From Chryseosolibacter indicum (GTDB taxonomy: Bacteria > Bacteroidota > Bacteroidia > Cytophagales > Cyclobacteriaceae): a DNA stretch of 55,951 nucleotides. Shown here in pieces: positions 9,076 to 18,638 of the stretch. Position numbers and translations under genes: made by a program. Numbering within the stretch: the stretch's first letter is position 1; every line of letters starts with the position of its first letter. The notes beneath the pieces are model-generated. The model saw only the letters and a program-made list of their open reading frames with translations. It ran no database searches and was not told where the DNA came from. Location: NCBI RefSeq assembly GCF_018598585.1, contig NZ_JAHESD010000035.1:1-55951 (forward strand). Reading direction: 5' to 3'.

Positions 9076-9137
9076 CATCATTTGCATTTTCATGCAGTGG
9101 CCATTAAAGCTTTTGCCGAATAATCGCTGATATCAAA

Positions 9138-9687
9138 TTAAACCACTACTTCCCTGCTTAAAATATTCCCCACGCATCTTGCGCAACTACCTTAATTCTA
9201 TTGATCTTATTCCTCCTTGCTGTATACGCATAATGCCAACGTTGAAAATTGTTAACAGTCTCCGCTTCCTCTACAATTAGACCATCCTGCCCTAATGCAA
9301 TTATCTTTATCACTTTCATTCGAAAGTCTTTCTTGACTGCACTCACCTTTACGCTTAAAGCAGTGTCCTCTATGCTTACATTCACTTCTTTGATGGTTGG
9401 CTTCCTCATATAATCAGAAAGCACTGCAGTATAAGCATTGGGGAGCTTCAGTTCCTTAGCCATGACCCAGTAATAAGCCTTCTTTTCCGCAATCAGCATC
9501 ATGCCCTTTGCATACGCTGAAGTCTTCTTCAAGCGCTCACAGTTGTCGCGTTGCAAAGCACTCTCTTTCGTAGCAGGCTTCGCCCTCGGGCTACAATTGT
9601 TTTACCCCTTAATTGCTTAAAAACGAATTTACGTCCAAACTTTCCGCTCAATCCTTCAGTAAGATCGTTTTCCCTGACATATGCCAT
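9138..9687 (-). pseudogene. frameshifted copy of the small Bacteroidota protein found intact at 26994-27566
   Basis: The first ~30 residues from ATG 9687 (AYVRENDLTEGLSGKFGRK, then VFKQLRGKTIVAR) match the intact paralogue almost exactly. A one-base deletion after the codons for KTIVAR, in the CCGAGGG stretch near 9588, then throws the frame off. The body resumes in another frame (TSAYAKGMMLIAEKKAYYW, LPNAYTAVLSDYMRKPTI). A second shift near 9171 (QDAWGIF stop) breaks the C-terminus: in the restored frame the paralogue's GNVLSRE is matched by GNILSRE and ends at a TAA at 9138-9140. Two independent shifts argue against programmed frameshifting and for decay. Upstream flanking sequence is also shared with the paralogue (see 9721-9741 and 9781-9813). 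Confidence 0.75.
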
Positions 9688-9720
9688 AATGTTAGATATT
9701 TTAGGAAAGGTAAACCCGGC

Positions 9721-9741
9721 TTTTGACAAATAGTGTCAAAA
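9721..9741. promoter_or_regulatory. perfect palindrome upstream of the decayed small-protein copy
   Basis: TTTTGACA and TGTCAAAA form 8-bp perfect arms around AATAG. The same element recurs with 7-bp arms at 27595-27613, at the same place upstream of the intact paralogue, inside otherwise diverging flanks. It could be an operator or part of the promoter of the minus-strand gene. Confidence 0.5.
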
Positions 9742-9780
9742 CTCATTTCCATCAAGCGCCTGAACACCAAAATAAGCAGT

Positions 9781-9813
9781 ACGAGTGCAGAATGAGTGCA
9801 GCAGGAGTGGAGA
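9781..9813. repeat. three tandem 11-bp units (NNGAGTGNANN)
   Basis: The units are ACGAGTGCAGA, ATGAGTGCAGC and AGGAGTGGAGA, exactly 11 bp apart. Three equivalent units lie at 27650-27682 upstream of the paralogue. The 11-bp phase puts all three on one face of the helix, as in iterated protein-binding sites. Confidence 0.6.
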
Positions 9814-10187
9814 ATAGCCTATCATCTGAATCGAATAGCGCTATGTCCCTAATATAGGTGTAACACGCATCTACCCGTGGGGTTCAAAGCTCTTATGTCA
9901 GGTAGGGAAAAAGAGCTTTATTTTCAAGGCTCCGGCGATCACCAGGAAAAAGAATGTTATTGAAGTGTTAAGTGTCGAACACGTTTTCTGTTTCTAAAAC
10001 TCTGTCATTTTACTTCATCCTAAAGCAGGTGCTTCACAAAACTTTCATTTTCATGGGTTAACATTCATGCATAGGTAACCTCTTTCTAAACACAAGGTCA
10101 AGGGAAAAGCAAACCTTTGCCCATAATGACAAACTGGCAACGGAGGAGATCAAACAACTTGCTGCCAGTTAATTTAAACATAAACCT
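9814..10187. other. leader region upstream of the first SusC gene
   Basis: No gene is visible. Two inverted repeats are present. One at 9886-9919 has 9-bp arms AAAGCTCTT/AAGAGCTTT and a 16-base loop, followed by ATTTTC, so it is terminator-like on the plus strand although no plus-strand gene precedes it. The other, at 10132-10170, has arms AACTGGCA/TGCCAGTT ending 17 bp before the susC ATG, and could form a leader hairpin affecting susC translation or transcription. No sigma/anti-sigma gene accompanies this SusC. Confidence 0.45.
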
Positions 10188-13100
10188 ATGTACAAACATC
10201 TACCCATCAAATTCATTTTAGCCAAGAAGCAGCGAACGTTGCTCACTGTCTGGGCAGCATTGATCTTTTGTGTCAATGCCTTTGCTCAGCAAACCATTTC
10301 CGGTCGTGTAGTTTCAAGTGAAGATTCATCTCCGGTGCCCGGTGTTAGTGTCGTAGTGAAAGGATCTGCCAAGGGCACATTGAGCGATGCCGATGGCAAC
10401 TATCGGATAAGTATTCCCGACGACAAAGCAGTGCTTATTTTTTCTTTTGTGGGTTATATCACCCAGGAAGTTATGGTAGGCAATCAGTCCGTCGTTAACA
10501 TTTCCTTACAAAATGATGCAAAGGAACTTTCAGAGGTGGTAGTCACAGCGTTAGGGCTTGAGCGTGAGAAAAGGGACCTTGGTTACTCGGTGCAGGAGAT
10601 AAGCGGAGATGCCATGACTAAGGCCCGTGAAACAAACATAGGTAATGCATTGGCAGGCAAGGTTGCAGGTGTCACTGTTGTTGGTAATCCCGCTGGCGTT
10701 GGTGCTTCATCCAGAATTACGATTCGCGGTGAACGCTCATTAAATATAAATGGCAACCAACCCCTGTTTGTTGTCGATGGTGTTCCGATTACAAATGAAG
10801 TGTTTGGCTCATCAGGCAGAAATAACCAGGAAGTTGATTATGGAAATGGCGCGGGTTTAGTTAACCCTGATGATGTTGAATCGCTTACTGTTTTAAAAGG
10901 ACCTGCTGCCACTGCGTTGTATGGTGCACGTGGTCAAAATGGAGTCATCATCATCAAGACTAAATCCGGAAAAGGAACAAGAGGGGAGGTAGCTTTCAAT
11001 TCTACTGTTACCTTTGAAACACCACTCAGGCTTCCGGACTACCAGAATGTTTATGGGCAGGGACTGAACGGCGAGTTTGAATTCAAAGATGGCAATGGCG
11101 GTGGTGTACGTGATGGTGTGGATGAAAGCTGGGGACCAAAAATGGACGGACAACTCATTCGCAGTTTTGATTCTCCAACTTCAAACGGACTAAGGGGAGG
11201 AGATGTTGGAAATCTCAATACTCAAATTGGTCCGGTTGATCTTGCAGCACAACTCGCTTTACGTGGTGAAATTACGCCTACACCATTTGTAGCTCGGCCG
11301 GATAATATCAAAGACTTTTTTGATACTGGCGTCACCTACACGCAAAATGTTTCCGTAAGTGGTAGTAATGATCACGGATATGTGCGAGCATCCTATACCT
11401 ATCTTGATCAAAAGGGAATGGTACCAAACACCGATCTTAAAAGACATACTTTCTCACTCTCATCCGGATATAATCTTACCCAGCGGTTGTCATTCCAGGC
11501 CACTGCCAACTATGTAAAAAACCTGAGCGACAATCGCCCTAATCTTAGTTATGGAACCGAAAATATAATGTATCTGCTCAATTGCTGGTTTCCGAGAAAC
11601 ATAAATATTGCATCATTGAGAAATTACTGGCAGGAAGGTCGTGAGGGCTTAAATCAATTTAATTTCAATTACAACTATCATGACAACCCTTACTTTAATC
11701 TTTATGAAAATACGAATGGACAGGAGATTGATAGATTGTTTGGAAACGTTTCTGCTACCTACAAATTTACAGATTGGTTAAAGATTATGGCTCGTGTCGG
11801 AACAGATTACAGTGATGAGTTTAGGGATAGAAGACGTGCCTACAGCACACAACGTTATCCATTAGGAAGCTATCGTGAAGAGCAAATTTTCCTTCAGGAG
11901 ACAAACGCCGACGTATTGCTAAGCGCGCATAAAGAAATATCATCAGACGTGAGTTTGCAGGTAAGCCTGGGTGCCAACGCAATGAGAAGAAGATACAACT
12001 TGTCCGATATCAGCGCCCCGCAACTGACAGTTCCCGGCATCTACAGTCTTAATAATTCACGGGTTGCACTAACTTATTATTCTTATAAATTTGAAAGGCG
12101 GATTAACAGCATGTATGCTTTTGGACAAGTAGGTTTCAGGAATTACTTGTTTCTAGAATTGACGGCCAGAAATGACTGGTCTAGTACTTTGCCTTCCGAT
12201 AACTGGTCTTATTTCTATCCATCGGCTTCATTGAGCTTAGTGTTGTCAGATGTTGTCAATCTTCAATCTACTCCTATAAACTTTGCCAAACTCCGTGTGG
12301 GATATGCAGGTGTGGGTAACGATACGGATGCATATCAACTGTATTCTACCTTCAGCGCGCAGATACCAGTACAAGGGCTTCCAGCCTATTCAGAATCAGC
12401 AACAATCGCCAATGCTAACCTCAAACCTGAGCAAAGCCGTTCTCTTGAAACGGGATTGGATGTTCGCTTCTTCGATAATAGAATAGGACTTGATGTAACT
12501 TATTACAGAAATCTCAGCGAGAATCAGATTATTCGTGTGCCACTCAGCAATACTACCGGGTTCTCATCCCGCGTAATCAACGCGGGTTTAATTGAAAACA
12601 AAGGGGTTGAAATAATGCTTAACCTCGTTCCAGTCAAGAGCAACTCATTTGAATGGAATGTGGATGTGAACTTCTCGCAAAATCGCAGCAGGGTCAAAGA
12701 ACTTTATAAAGATCCGGAATCCGGTCAGGAGATTAAAAATTATGTTATAGCCGATAGTTATGTTACTGTCGAGGCACGTGTCGGTGAACGAATGGGCGAC
12801 ATGTATGGAATAGGATATCAGAGAGTAAGCCAGGATCCTGCCAGTCCATATTATGATCCAACAGGGCAATATGTCGGACAAATCGTTTACAACAGTGAAG
12901 GTAAACCACTCCCAACTGCCGATAAAATCAAACTTGGAAACTATAACCCTGACTGGCTCGCAGGGATTTACAGCACATTTAATTATAGAGGTCTTACATT
13001 TGGTTTCCTCTTTGATATCCGGCATGGAGGCAAGGTTTATTCGCATACACAGACCGTGGGACGAGAAGGTGGTATCATCAAAGAAACACTGGAAGGAAGG

Positions 13101-13526
13101 GCGAATGGGTACGATCTTTCACTACCGGGAAACGGTGTTACAGGTGAAGGCGTTGTTCCGGTTACAGATGGAGAAGGAAATATAACAGGATACACGCCTA
13201 ATACAACAGAACTTTCTGCAAGGGAGTGGCATACTTCCATAACATTAGGACGCAGGATTATTGAAGGAATGGTGTATGATGCATCTTTCGTGAAGCTGCG
13301 TGAAGTAAAGTTTGGATATACTTTGCCATCTTCACTTACAGGAAACTTGCCATTAAAAAATATTAACATCTCCTTTGTTGCAAGGAATCTTTTCCTGTTG
13401 ACAGACGTGCCTCATATTGATCCTGAGACAGCCTCAATAAATGGCGGTACAATTGTTCCGGGAGTAGAGTCAGTTGCTATACCCTCATCACGCAGTTACG
13501 GATTTAACCTCAGCTTCAAGCTTTAA
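10188..13526 (+). CDS. SusC/RagA-family TonB-linked outer-membrane transporter
   Basis: This 1112-residue transporter has a signal peptide (about residues 1-33, ending VNAFAQ) and a carboxypeptidase-D-like N-terminal extension (about 36-120, GRVVSSEDSSPVPGVSVVVK). The plug domain (about 125-245) carries DGVPITNEVF and VLKGPAATALYGARGQNGVI, the SusC-type plug signature. The large barrel ends in SYGFNLSFKL. It has no STN domain and therefore no FecR signalling, in contrast with the SusC at 18739. It forms the transport channel of a SusCD pair with the SusD gene 15 bp downstream; the SusD lipoprotein would act as the lid. The alkaline-phosphatase-like gene that follows suggests the cargo is a phosphorylated compound. 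That substrate assignment is inference. Confidence 0.93.
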   Translation: MYKHLPIKFILAKKQRTLLTVWAALIFCVNAFAQQTISGRVVSSEDSSPVPGVSVVVKGSAKGTLSDADGNYRISIPDDKAVLIFSFVGYITQEVMVGNQSVVNISLQNDAKELSEVVVTALGLEREKRDLGYSVQEISGDAMTKARETNIGNALAGKVAGVTVVGNPAGVGASSRITIRGERSLNINGNQPLFVVDGVPITNEVFGSSGRNNQEVDYGNGAGLVNPDDVESLTVLKGPAATALYGARGQNGVIIIKTKSGKGTRGEVAFNSTVTFETPLRLPDYQNVYGQGLNGEFEFKDGNGGGVRDGVDESWGPKMDGQLIRSFDSPTSNGLRGGDVGNLNTQIGPVDLAAQLALRGEITPTPFVARPDNIKDFFDTGVTYTQNVSVSGSNDHGYVRASYTYLDQKGMVPNTDLKRHTFSLSSGYNLTQRLSFQATANYVKNLSDNRPNLSYGTENIMYLLNCWFPRNINIASLRNYWQEGREGLNQFNFNYNYHDNPYFNLYENTNGQEIDRLFGNVSATYKFTDWLKIMARVGTDYSDEFRDRRRAYSTQRYPLGSYREEQIFLQETNADVLLSAHKEISSDVSLQVSLGANAMRRRYNLSDISAPQLTVPGIYSLNNSRVALTYYSYKFERRINSMYAFGQVGFRNYLFLELTARNDWSSTLPSDNWSYFYPSASLSLVLSDVVNLQSTPINFAKLRVGYAGVGNDTDAYQLYSTFSAQIPVQGLPAYSESATIANANLKPEQSRSLETGLDVRFFDNRIGLDVTYYRNLSENQIIRVPLSNTTGFSSRVINAGLIENKGVEIMLNLVPVKSNSFEWNVDVNFSQNRSRVKELYKDPESGQEIKNYVIADSYVTVEARVGERMGDMYGIGYQRVSQDPASPYYDPTGQYVGQIVYNSEGKPLPTADKIKLGNYNPDWLAGIYSTFNYRGLTFGFLFDIRHGGKVYSHTQTVGREGGIIKETLEGRANGYDLSLPGNGVTGEGVVPVTDGEGNITGYTPNTTELSAREWHTSITLGRRIIEGMVYDASFVKLREVKFGYTLPSSLTGNLPLKNINISFVARNLFLLTDVPHIDPETASINGGTIVPGVESVAIPSSRSYGFNLSFKL

Positions 13527-13541
13527 TTACAACATGTCTTT

Positions 13542-15023
13542 ATGAAATTGAATCTATATAGAAAATTTTCCGTTGCCCTTCTTGCCTTCGTTGTCCTGGG
13601 ATGTACTGGCGACTTTGAAGAAATAAACACGAACCCTAATAGTCCTCTTGCAACACAACCAGCGCTTCTCCTGCCGGGCATAGAGCGGGATATGATACAT
13701 GCAGTTTTGGGAGAGGCATGGAGTATTGGAAATGTGGTGATACAGCACACTGCGAAGAACCAATTCGTCAATGAGGACCGGTATCTGTGGGGTGAGTTAA
13801 ATACGATATGGAACGCTGTATATGACAACATGCGTGATATAAATAATATCGTAAAGCAGGCCGAGGTAAGCAATCAACCTAACTTCCGCGGCGTTGCGCT
13901 GGTATTGCGTTCATGGATGTTTTCTCTTGTTACCGATAGCTATGGCGATGTTCCGTACACCCAGGCAATGAATGGAAAGGAAGGAATCTTCTTCCCGGAA
14001 TATGATCCACAACAAAAGATATATGAAGGGATTTTGAACGATTTAAAAGAAGCTAATACTTTACTTGCCGGAGCCATCAACATCAATGGAGACGTGATCT
14101 ATGGAGGAGATGTAAAAAAATGGCGTCAGCTTGCTAATTCATTACGCTTGCGCTATCTCATGCGCATTTCTGACCAGGTTGACGTCAGAGCCGAAATGCA
14201 GGAAATAGTAAATGATCCCGTTGCGTATCCTCTTTTCACGGGTAATGCTGATCATGCCGTATATTCTTTTCAGGCTAACTCACCAGATCAATTCCCGTTG
14301 TTCACGGCCCGTATTGGATCCTTCAATGAATTTCGTGCAAGCAAAGCCTTAACTGACAAACTTATTGCACTTGCAGATAATCGCCTCTATATTTTTACAC
14401 GCCCAACTCCGGTTACTGAGGCCACCGCTTCTACATCTGACGATGTTTACGTTGGTGTTCCTAACGGATTGGACGATGTGGCAGCACTCGAATACAACGG
14501 AGGGCCTGAGTTCCAGTCAAGAATAGGACCTCTCTTTTTCGAGCAAGCTACCAGTCCAAAAGGAATTGAGATTGCAAAGGGCGTTATAATGACGTACGCG
14601 GAACTCCAGTTTATTCTGGCAGAGGCAAGAGAAAAAGAATTCATTACAACAGGAACAGCGGAAGCATATTATCTGAATGGGATCAATGCGTCTTTCAGTT
14701 TCTATGGTCTCACAGCATCACCTACATACCTGTTACAATCAGAAGTTGCCTATACAGGTACCAGAGAAGAGAAGCTTGAAAAGATCGGTACGCAAAAATG
14801 GATATCATTGTTTTTCCAGGGACTTGAAGCTTGGTTTGACTGGCGAAGGACCGGTTATCCAAAACTTCAACCCGGTGTAGACAACCAGAATGATGACCGC
14901 ATCCCTGTGCGCTTTATTTATCCGCTCATTGAGCAATCTCTTAATGCCGACAACAGAACTATAGCGGTAAACAGACAAGGTCCTGATGATATTAATTCCC
15001 GTGTGTGGTGGGATGTTAAATAA
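13542..15023 (+). CDS. SusD/RagB-family lipoprotein (SusD-like 2 type)
   Basis: This 493-residue outer-membrane lipoprotein has a signal peptide ending in the lipobox VVLGC at Cys21. After it comes GDFEEINTNPN, the typical beginning of the SusD-like_2 group. Helical TPR-like segments follow (RGVALVLRSWMFSLVTDSYG, GDVPYTQAM), then FAEL-type C-terminal helices (TYAELQFILAEA, WISLFFQGLEAWFDWRRTGYP). It would capture substrate at the cell surface and close over the SusC barrel encoded 15 bp upstream. The absence of a SusE/F-like gene and the presence of a hydrolase right after it make this a minimal three-gene locus. Confidence 0.92.
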   Translation: MKLNLYRKFSVALLAFVVLGCTGDFEEINTNPNSPLATQPALLLPGIERDMIHAVLGEAWSIGNVVIQHTAKNQFVNEDRYLWGELNTIWNAVYDNMRDINNIVKQAEVSNQPNFRGVALVLRSWMFSLVTDSYGDVPYTQAMNGKEGIFFPEYDPQQKIYEGILNDLKEANTLLAGAININGDVIYGGDVKKWRQLANSLRLRYLMRISDQVDVRAEMQEIVNDPVAYPLFTGNADHAVYSFQANSPDQFPLFTARIGSFNEFRASKALTDKLIALADNRLYIFTRPTPVTEATASTSDDVYVGVPNGLDDVAALEYNGGPEFQSRIGPLFFEQATSPKGIEIAKGVIMTYAELQFILAEAREKEFITTGTAEAYYLNGINASFSFYGLTASPTYLLQSEVAYTGTREEKLEKIGTQKWISLFFQGLEAWFDWRRTGYPKLQPGVDNQNDDRIPVRFIYPLIEQSLNADNRTIAVNRQGPDDINSRVWWDVK

Positions 15024-15121
15024 GTCATGGTTAAGAACCGATTGATTTTATAACAACCTATTGCTGACAGGACGACTGGCTGAAATAAACTGAAACACCA
15101 TTTAATTTGAAATTTGGAAAA

Positions 15122-16213
15122 ATGAAAATAACCATTAACACCATTCTTTTTTGTCTGGTCATGTTTTCCGTGCAAGGCCAGATAAAGCAAAAAACAGAAA
15201 ATGTAGTATTGGTCACACTTGATGGCTTTCGCTGGCAGGAGCTGTTCCATGGAGCGGACTCATCGCTCATGAAACAACAAAAGCAATTCAAAGACAGTGA
15301 GCTAAAGAATAAATATTGGCGTGATGATTTAAGCGAAAGAAGGAAAACATTGTTGCCATTCATCTGGACTGTAATTGCCAGGGAAGGACAACTCTACGGC
15401 AACAGGCAATTGGGATGTAAAGTGAATGTTACCAATAACCAATGGTTCTCGTATCCGGGTTATAATGAACTGCTCACTGGGCGCGCAGATAATGAACGTA
15501 TCAATAGCAATGATAAAATTTATAATCCTAATAAAAACGTATTGGAGTTCATCAACAGTCAGCCGGAATATAAAGGAAAGGTAGCTGCATTTACATCATG
15601 GGACGTATTCCCATACATTATAAATGACAAACGTAGTGGTGTCTTTGTGAGCACTGGAAACTTCCCGATAAAGGGTGTGAACTTGTCAGAAAAAGAAATT
15701 ATACTCAATCAACTGATCAACGCGTTGCCCAATCCCCTTGGCGATGTGCGCCTGGATGCGTTTACCTTTTACTATGGCCTGGAGTATATGAAGAAGCATA
15801 AGCCAAGGGTAATGTACTTTGCCTTTGATGAAACAGATGACTTTGCGCATGCCGGAGAATATGCGGCGTACCTGAATTCGGCTAATTATACTGATCGGTT
15901 TATTTCTGAGCTTTGGAATTTCCTTCAGTCAGATGCGCAATACAAAGGAAAAACAACGCTGATCATTTCCGTCGATCACGGGAGGGGTGTTGATGCTGAA
16001 AGCTGGAAACACCATGGACAAAAAATTGCGGAAGCAGACCAAATCTGGATGGCAGTAATAGGTCCTGATACAAAACCAATGGGTGAAATTAAAGGTGATC
16101 ATCAGCTGTATCAGAGTCAGATAGCTAAAACATTGGCAGCATTCCTTAATATCAATTACACCAGTACATCAACAGAAGGTGTTGTTGTAAAGTCTATGTT
16201 TACTGGCAAGTAA
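15122..16213 (+). CDS. secreted alkaline-phosphatase-superfamily hydrolase
   Basis: This 363-residue exported enzyme is of the alkaline phosphatase / phosphodiesterase superfamily. The chosen ATG gives a clean signal peptide (KITINTILFCLVMFSVQGQ); a TTG 15 bp upstream would add MKFGK and is less likely. Metal-site motifs are visible in order: VVLVTLDGFRWQEL (Asp34), NNQWFSYPGYNELLTG, which is the nucleophile loop with Ser or the conserved Asn as candidates, FDETDDFAHAGEY (Asp and His) and ISVDHGRG (Asp and His), with a later HHGQ. The fold handles phosphomonoesters, phosphodiesters or sulfate esters, and sequence alone does not fix which. It lies 98 bp after SusD and before a strong terminator, so it is the catalytic member of the SusCD locus. 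Confidence 0.85.
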   Translation: MKITINTILFCLVMFSVQGQIKQKTENVVLVTLDGFRWQELFHGADSSLMKQQKQFKDSELKNKYWRDDLSERRKTLLPFIWTVIAREGQLYGNRQLGCKVNVTNNQWFSYPGYNELLTGRADNERINSNDKIYNPNKNVLEFINSQPEYKGKVAAFTSWDVFPYIINDKRSGVFVSTGNFPIKGVNLSEKEIILNQLINALPNPLGDVRLDAFTFYYGLEYMKKHKPRVMYFAFDETDDFAHAGEYAAYLNSANYTDRFISELWNFLQSDAQYKGKTTLIISVDHGRGVDAESWKHHGQKIAEADQIWMAVIGPDTKPMGEIKGDHQLYQSQIAKTLAAFLNINYTSTSTEGVVVKSMFTGK

Positions 16214-16246
16214 AATGAGTTTCATTATCTTGATAATGGCTTAGAA

Positions 16247-16280
16247 AACAAGCTCCTGTTTTTTCAGGAGCTTGTTGTTT
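16247..16280 (+). terminator. rho-independent terminator of the SusCD/phosphatase locus
   Basis: A 12-bp perfect stem AACAAGCTCCTG/CAGGAGCTTGTT with a T6 loop is followed by GTTT. It lies 33 bp after the hydrolase stop codon. Confidence 0.8.
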
Positions 16281-16705
16281 ACGGAAACTCCTGTATTGCT
16301 TTATCGCCCTGAAACCTTCCTAAAACACTTCAGCTGCAATGTGCGTGCTTGTGTAAGGATTAGTTTAGCGACTGAACTTAAAGCTGGTTAAGGAATGCTA
16401 TAAAGACTTTTTTCCAACTTGCCTCAAAGTGCGTAGACGAACAATTCTTGTATGTTAATCAATTAACGAAGCGGTATTCCCGGCCGTGTATGGTAACATG
16501 AAGAAATCGGATTTTTTGTCTTTTGGACATCGGGTCCAATCGCCGAGCCTATCAAGCCGGTACAGCAAGTGATATAACCAAAACGGAGCGAATCAAAATT
16601 AATTTTCCTATGGCAAAGTAGAGATAGCTGAACTCTTAAGTTTCAGCATTTTAAAGATAACTGGCAGATGGAGATACTAAGTGGTATCTTTCCGTTGTAA
16701 GGTTG
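16281..16705. other. intergenic gap between convergent units
   Basis: No gene is visible on either strand. A small inverted repeat (TTGGAC/GTCCAA, 16523-16539) is the only structure seen. The region lies downstream of both the hydrolase gene and the convergent sigma gene. Confidence 0.5.
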
Positions 16706-17299
16706 CTAAAGCCAGAACAACAAAATTAAAATCGAGACGAAGTCTTTCAGGTACAACCGAAGTTCTTTAGCAGACTTGGTTAAATGATATTGTATAGCTT
16801 TCTCTGAAAGATTCATTTTCTCAGCGATCTCTTTTACAGACCAGCCTTCTAATTTATTAAGTTTGAATATTAACTTGGATTGTTTTGGAATGGTTGCCAG
16901 ACCTTTTTCCAATGCTTCGTTAAGTTCATTAAAAGCAATGGCCTTGCTCGTTGATTCATCATGTCTAGGAAGGAAGGTCTTATAATGCTCCCAGTGTTTC
17001 TTCTGTGTAATTTTTGATTCAATGTAATTGATACACTTGTACTTTACGCAGGAATATAAATAAGCAGAGAAATTGTCAATTGAAAGATCGCTACGTTTAT
17101 CCCATAATTTCATAAATATCTCCTGCGTCATTTCTTCAGTAACAGCGACGTCTTTAATTCGGGAGTAAATCATATTGTATACATTCTCCCAATGACGGTT
17201 AAACAATTCAGCAAATGCGTCTTTACTATCATTACGCACTATTCTGATAAGCTCTTCGTCACTATAACTTGCATACTGGTGTTGCGTAGTCATTTTCAT
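16706..17299 (-). CDS. ECF RNA polymerase sigma factor with hydrophobic C-terminal tail
   Basis: This 197-residue FecI-like sigma factor has region 2 at about residues 12-80 (AFAELFNRHWENVYNMIYSR, TEEMTQEIFMKLWDKR) and region 4 at about 125-180 (LEGWSVKEIAEKMNLSEKAI). The start chosen is ATG 17299; a TTG at 17314 would add five residues. The protein ends in a markedly hydrophobic tail, FVSILILLFWL, which could pack against the membrane or its anti-sigma partner. It is divergent from the FecR gene at 17536 instead of co-directional with it as in the phytase locus; the 236-bp space between them should hold both promoters. It probably controls the STN-SusC locus to its right. Confidence 0.9.
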   Translation of the reverse strand: MKMTTQHQYASYSDEELIRIVRNDSKDAFAELFNRHWENVYNMIYSRIKDVAVTEEMTQEIFMKLWDKRSDLSIDNFSAYLYSCVKYKCINYIESKITQKKHWEHYKTFLPRHDESTSKAIAFNELNEALEKGLATIPKQSKLIFKLNKLEGWSVKEIAEKMNLSEKAIQYHLTKSAKELRLYLKDFVSILILLFWL

Positions 17300-17330
17300 A
17301 AGTTGATGAATCAACCCTACTTTTCGCAGA

Positions 17331-17342
17331 TCTCAATTGAGA
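17331..17342. promoter_or_regulatory. 12-bp perfect palindrome in the sigma/FecR divergent region
   Basis: TCTCAATTGAGA lies 31 bp upstream of the sigma start. It is a perfect palindrome placed where an operator for the divergent promoters could sit. A chance palindrome cannot be excluded. Confidence 0.3.
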
Positions 17343-17535
17343 GACAAAGTTATTGTACAACACAGTTCTTTCTGGCAGTCACATCAATATCGAATTGTGA
17401 AGTGTGGGTTACGAAATTGTTTCCTGGTTTAAATAGATATAAAGTTTGATCGATCATTTAGGCATTCCCGATGGAGATCTGTCTATAGGGGTGTAATCGC
17501 TCCTCCTTTAATATAAGAGTTTGCTTACATGCAGT

Positions 17536-18582
17536 ATGGACAGAAAAGAGTTTCAAAAATTACTAAGAAGGTACAGGAAAGGACTTTGTACACCGCAAGA
17601 GGAAGCGCTTGTAGAAGTGTGGTTCAAATCAATGGAATCAGCTGAAGTTGATCCACTTAATCCATCAGAGAAAGCAAAAATTAAAGAAACGACTTGGAGC
17701 AAGGTTTACGATTACATAACCGATTCTAAAGAGGAGAGACTGACACGACGAATAATGCTTCCCACTATGGAAAGCGGTTATCGTACAATTTCTGCCATTG
17801 CTGCCACTGTATTGTTACTGATACTTTCGTTCGTTTTCCTGACTACCGGCTTTAAAAAACATGGTGAACAACATGCGGAGCTACATGTAATTAAGAGAAA
17901 TATTTTTAATAACACTGACAAAATAATGAAGGTGTATTTACCGGATAGTAGTGTTGTTTTGCTACAACCCAAAAGCACAATAGCATTCTCAAATCCATTT
18001 CGCAATTCTCAACGCATAGTTGTATTGGAGGGTGAAGCGTTTTTCTCTATATCAAGGGATACGCTGCGCCCGTTTCTCGTGAATACAAATGAGGTAGTCA
18101 CAAAAGTGCTGGGTACTAGTTTTAACGTTTCTGCTTTTCTAAATGATGATAACGTTACTGTAGCGGTAAAGACAGGTAAAGTTTCGGTGCTTACAAGAAA
18201 AGACAAGCATGCCGTTGAGCCATACCAGGAAACAATACTAACTCCCAATCAAAAAATCACTTACAGCAAAAGTAAAAAGATAATGTCTCGGGCAATCATC
18301 GATGAGCCATTACCAATCGTTTCCGCAGAAGTCGTGAAGCGTATGCATTTCGAGGCTGCACCGGTAAAAAAGATTTTTGAAGCATTGGAGCAGGTATACG
18401 GTATCGACATTGAATTTGATGAACATCGATTCTCCTGTTCACTTACGACTTCAATAGCCGGGGGGAGTATTTATAATAGACTCGATATGATTTGTAAGGC
18501 TATCAACGCACAGTATGTCGTTCATGAAGACCGGATTGTGATAACGGGTTCCGGGTGTACCCATAGCACCAATTTACCCTGA
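17536..18582 (+). CDS. FecR-type anti-sigma factor
   Basis: This 348-residue inner-membrane anti-sigma factor has a cytoplasmic N-terminal part to about residue 80 and a transmembrane helix around 86-108 (IAATVLLLILSFVFLTTGF). The periplasmic FecR domain follows (KVYLPDSSVVLLQPKSTIAF, IVVLEGEAFFSIS, VLGTSFNVSAF), and the C-terminal DUF4974-like part contains MHFEAAPVKKIFEALEQVYG. ATG 17536 was preferred over a TTG at 17521 because it begins the typical MDRKEF helix. It would relay the signal from the STN domain of the SusC at 18739 to the divergent sigma factor. A terminator-like hairpin lies between it and susC. Confidence 0.9.
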   Translation: MDRKEFQKLLRRYRKGLCTPQEEALVEVWFKSMESAEVDPLNPSEKAKIKETTWSKVYDYITDSKEERLTRRIMLPTMESGYRTISAIAATVLLLILSFVFLTTGFKKHGEQHAELHVIKRNIFNNTDKIMKVYLPDSSVVLLQPKSTIAFSNPFRNSQRIVVLEGEAFFSISRDTLRPFLVNTNEVVTKVLGTSFNVSAFLNDDNVTVAVKTGKVSVLTRKDKHAVEPYQETILTPNQKITYSKSKKIMSRAIIDEPLPIVSAEVVKRMHFEAAPVKKIFEALEQVYGIDIEFDEHRFSCSLTTSIAGGSIYNRLDMICKAINAQYVVHEDRIVITGSGCTHSTNLP

Positions 18583-18638
18583 AATTCAAGTTCTGATTCT
18601 ACCGTTTATGATTGATGATACATAAGTACAAATAAATG

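Noticed and set aside
9138-9687. Programmed frameshift in the small-protein copy
   Set aside because: Two separate shifts relative to the intact paralogue and no slippery heptamer with downstream structure were seen at either site; decay is simpler.
9781-9813. Short repeats as a CRISPR array
   Set aside because: The units are 11 bp with no spacers and there are no cas genes in the window.
10893-13369. Several minus-strand frames of 60-130 codons inside the SusC gene
   Set aside because: They are antisense shadows of a well-supported coding region with no independent motifs.
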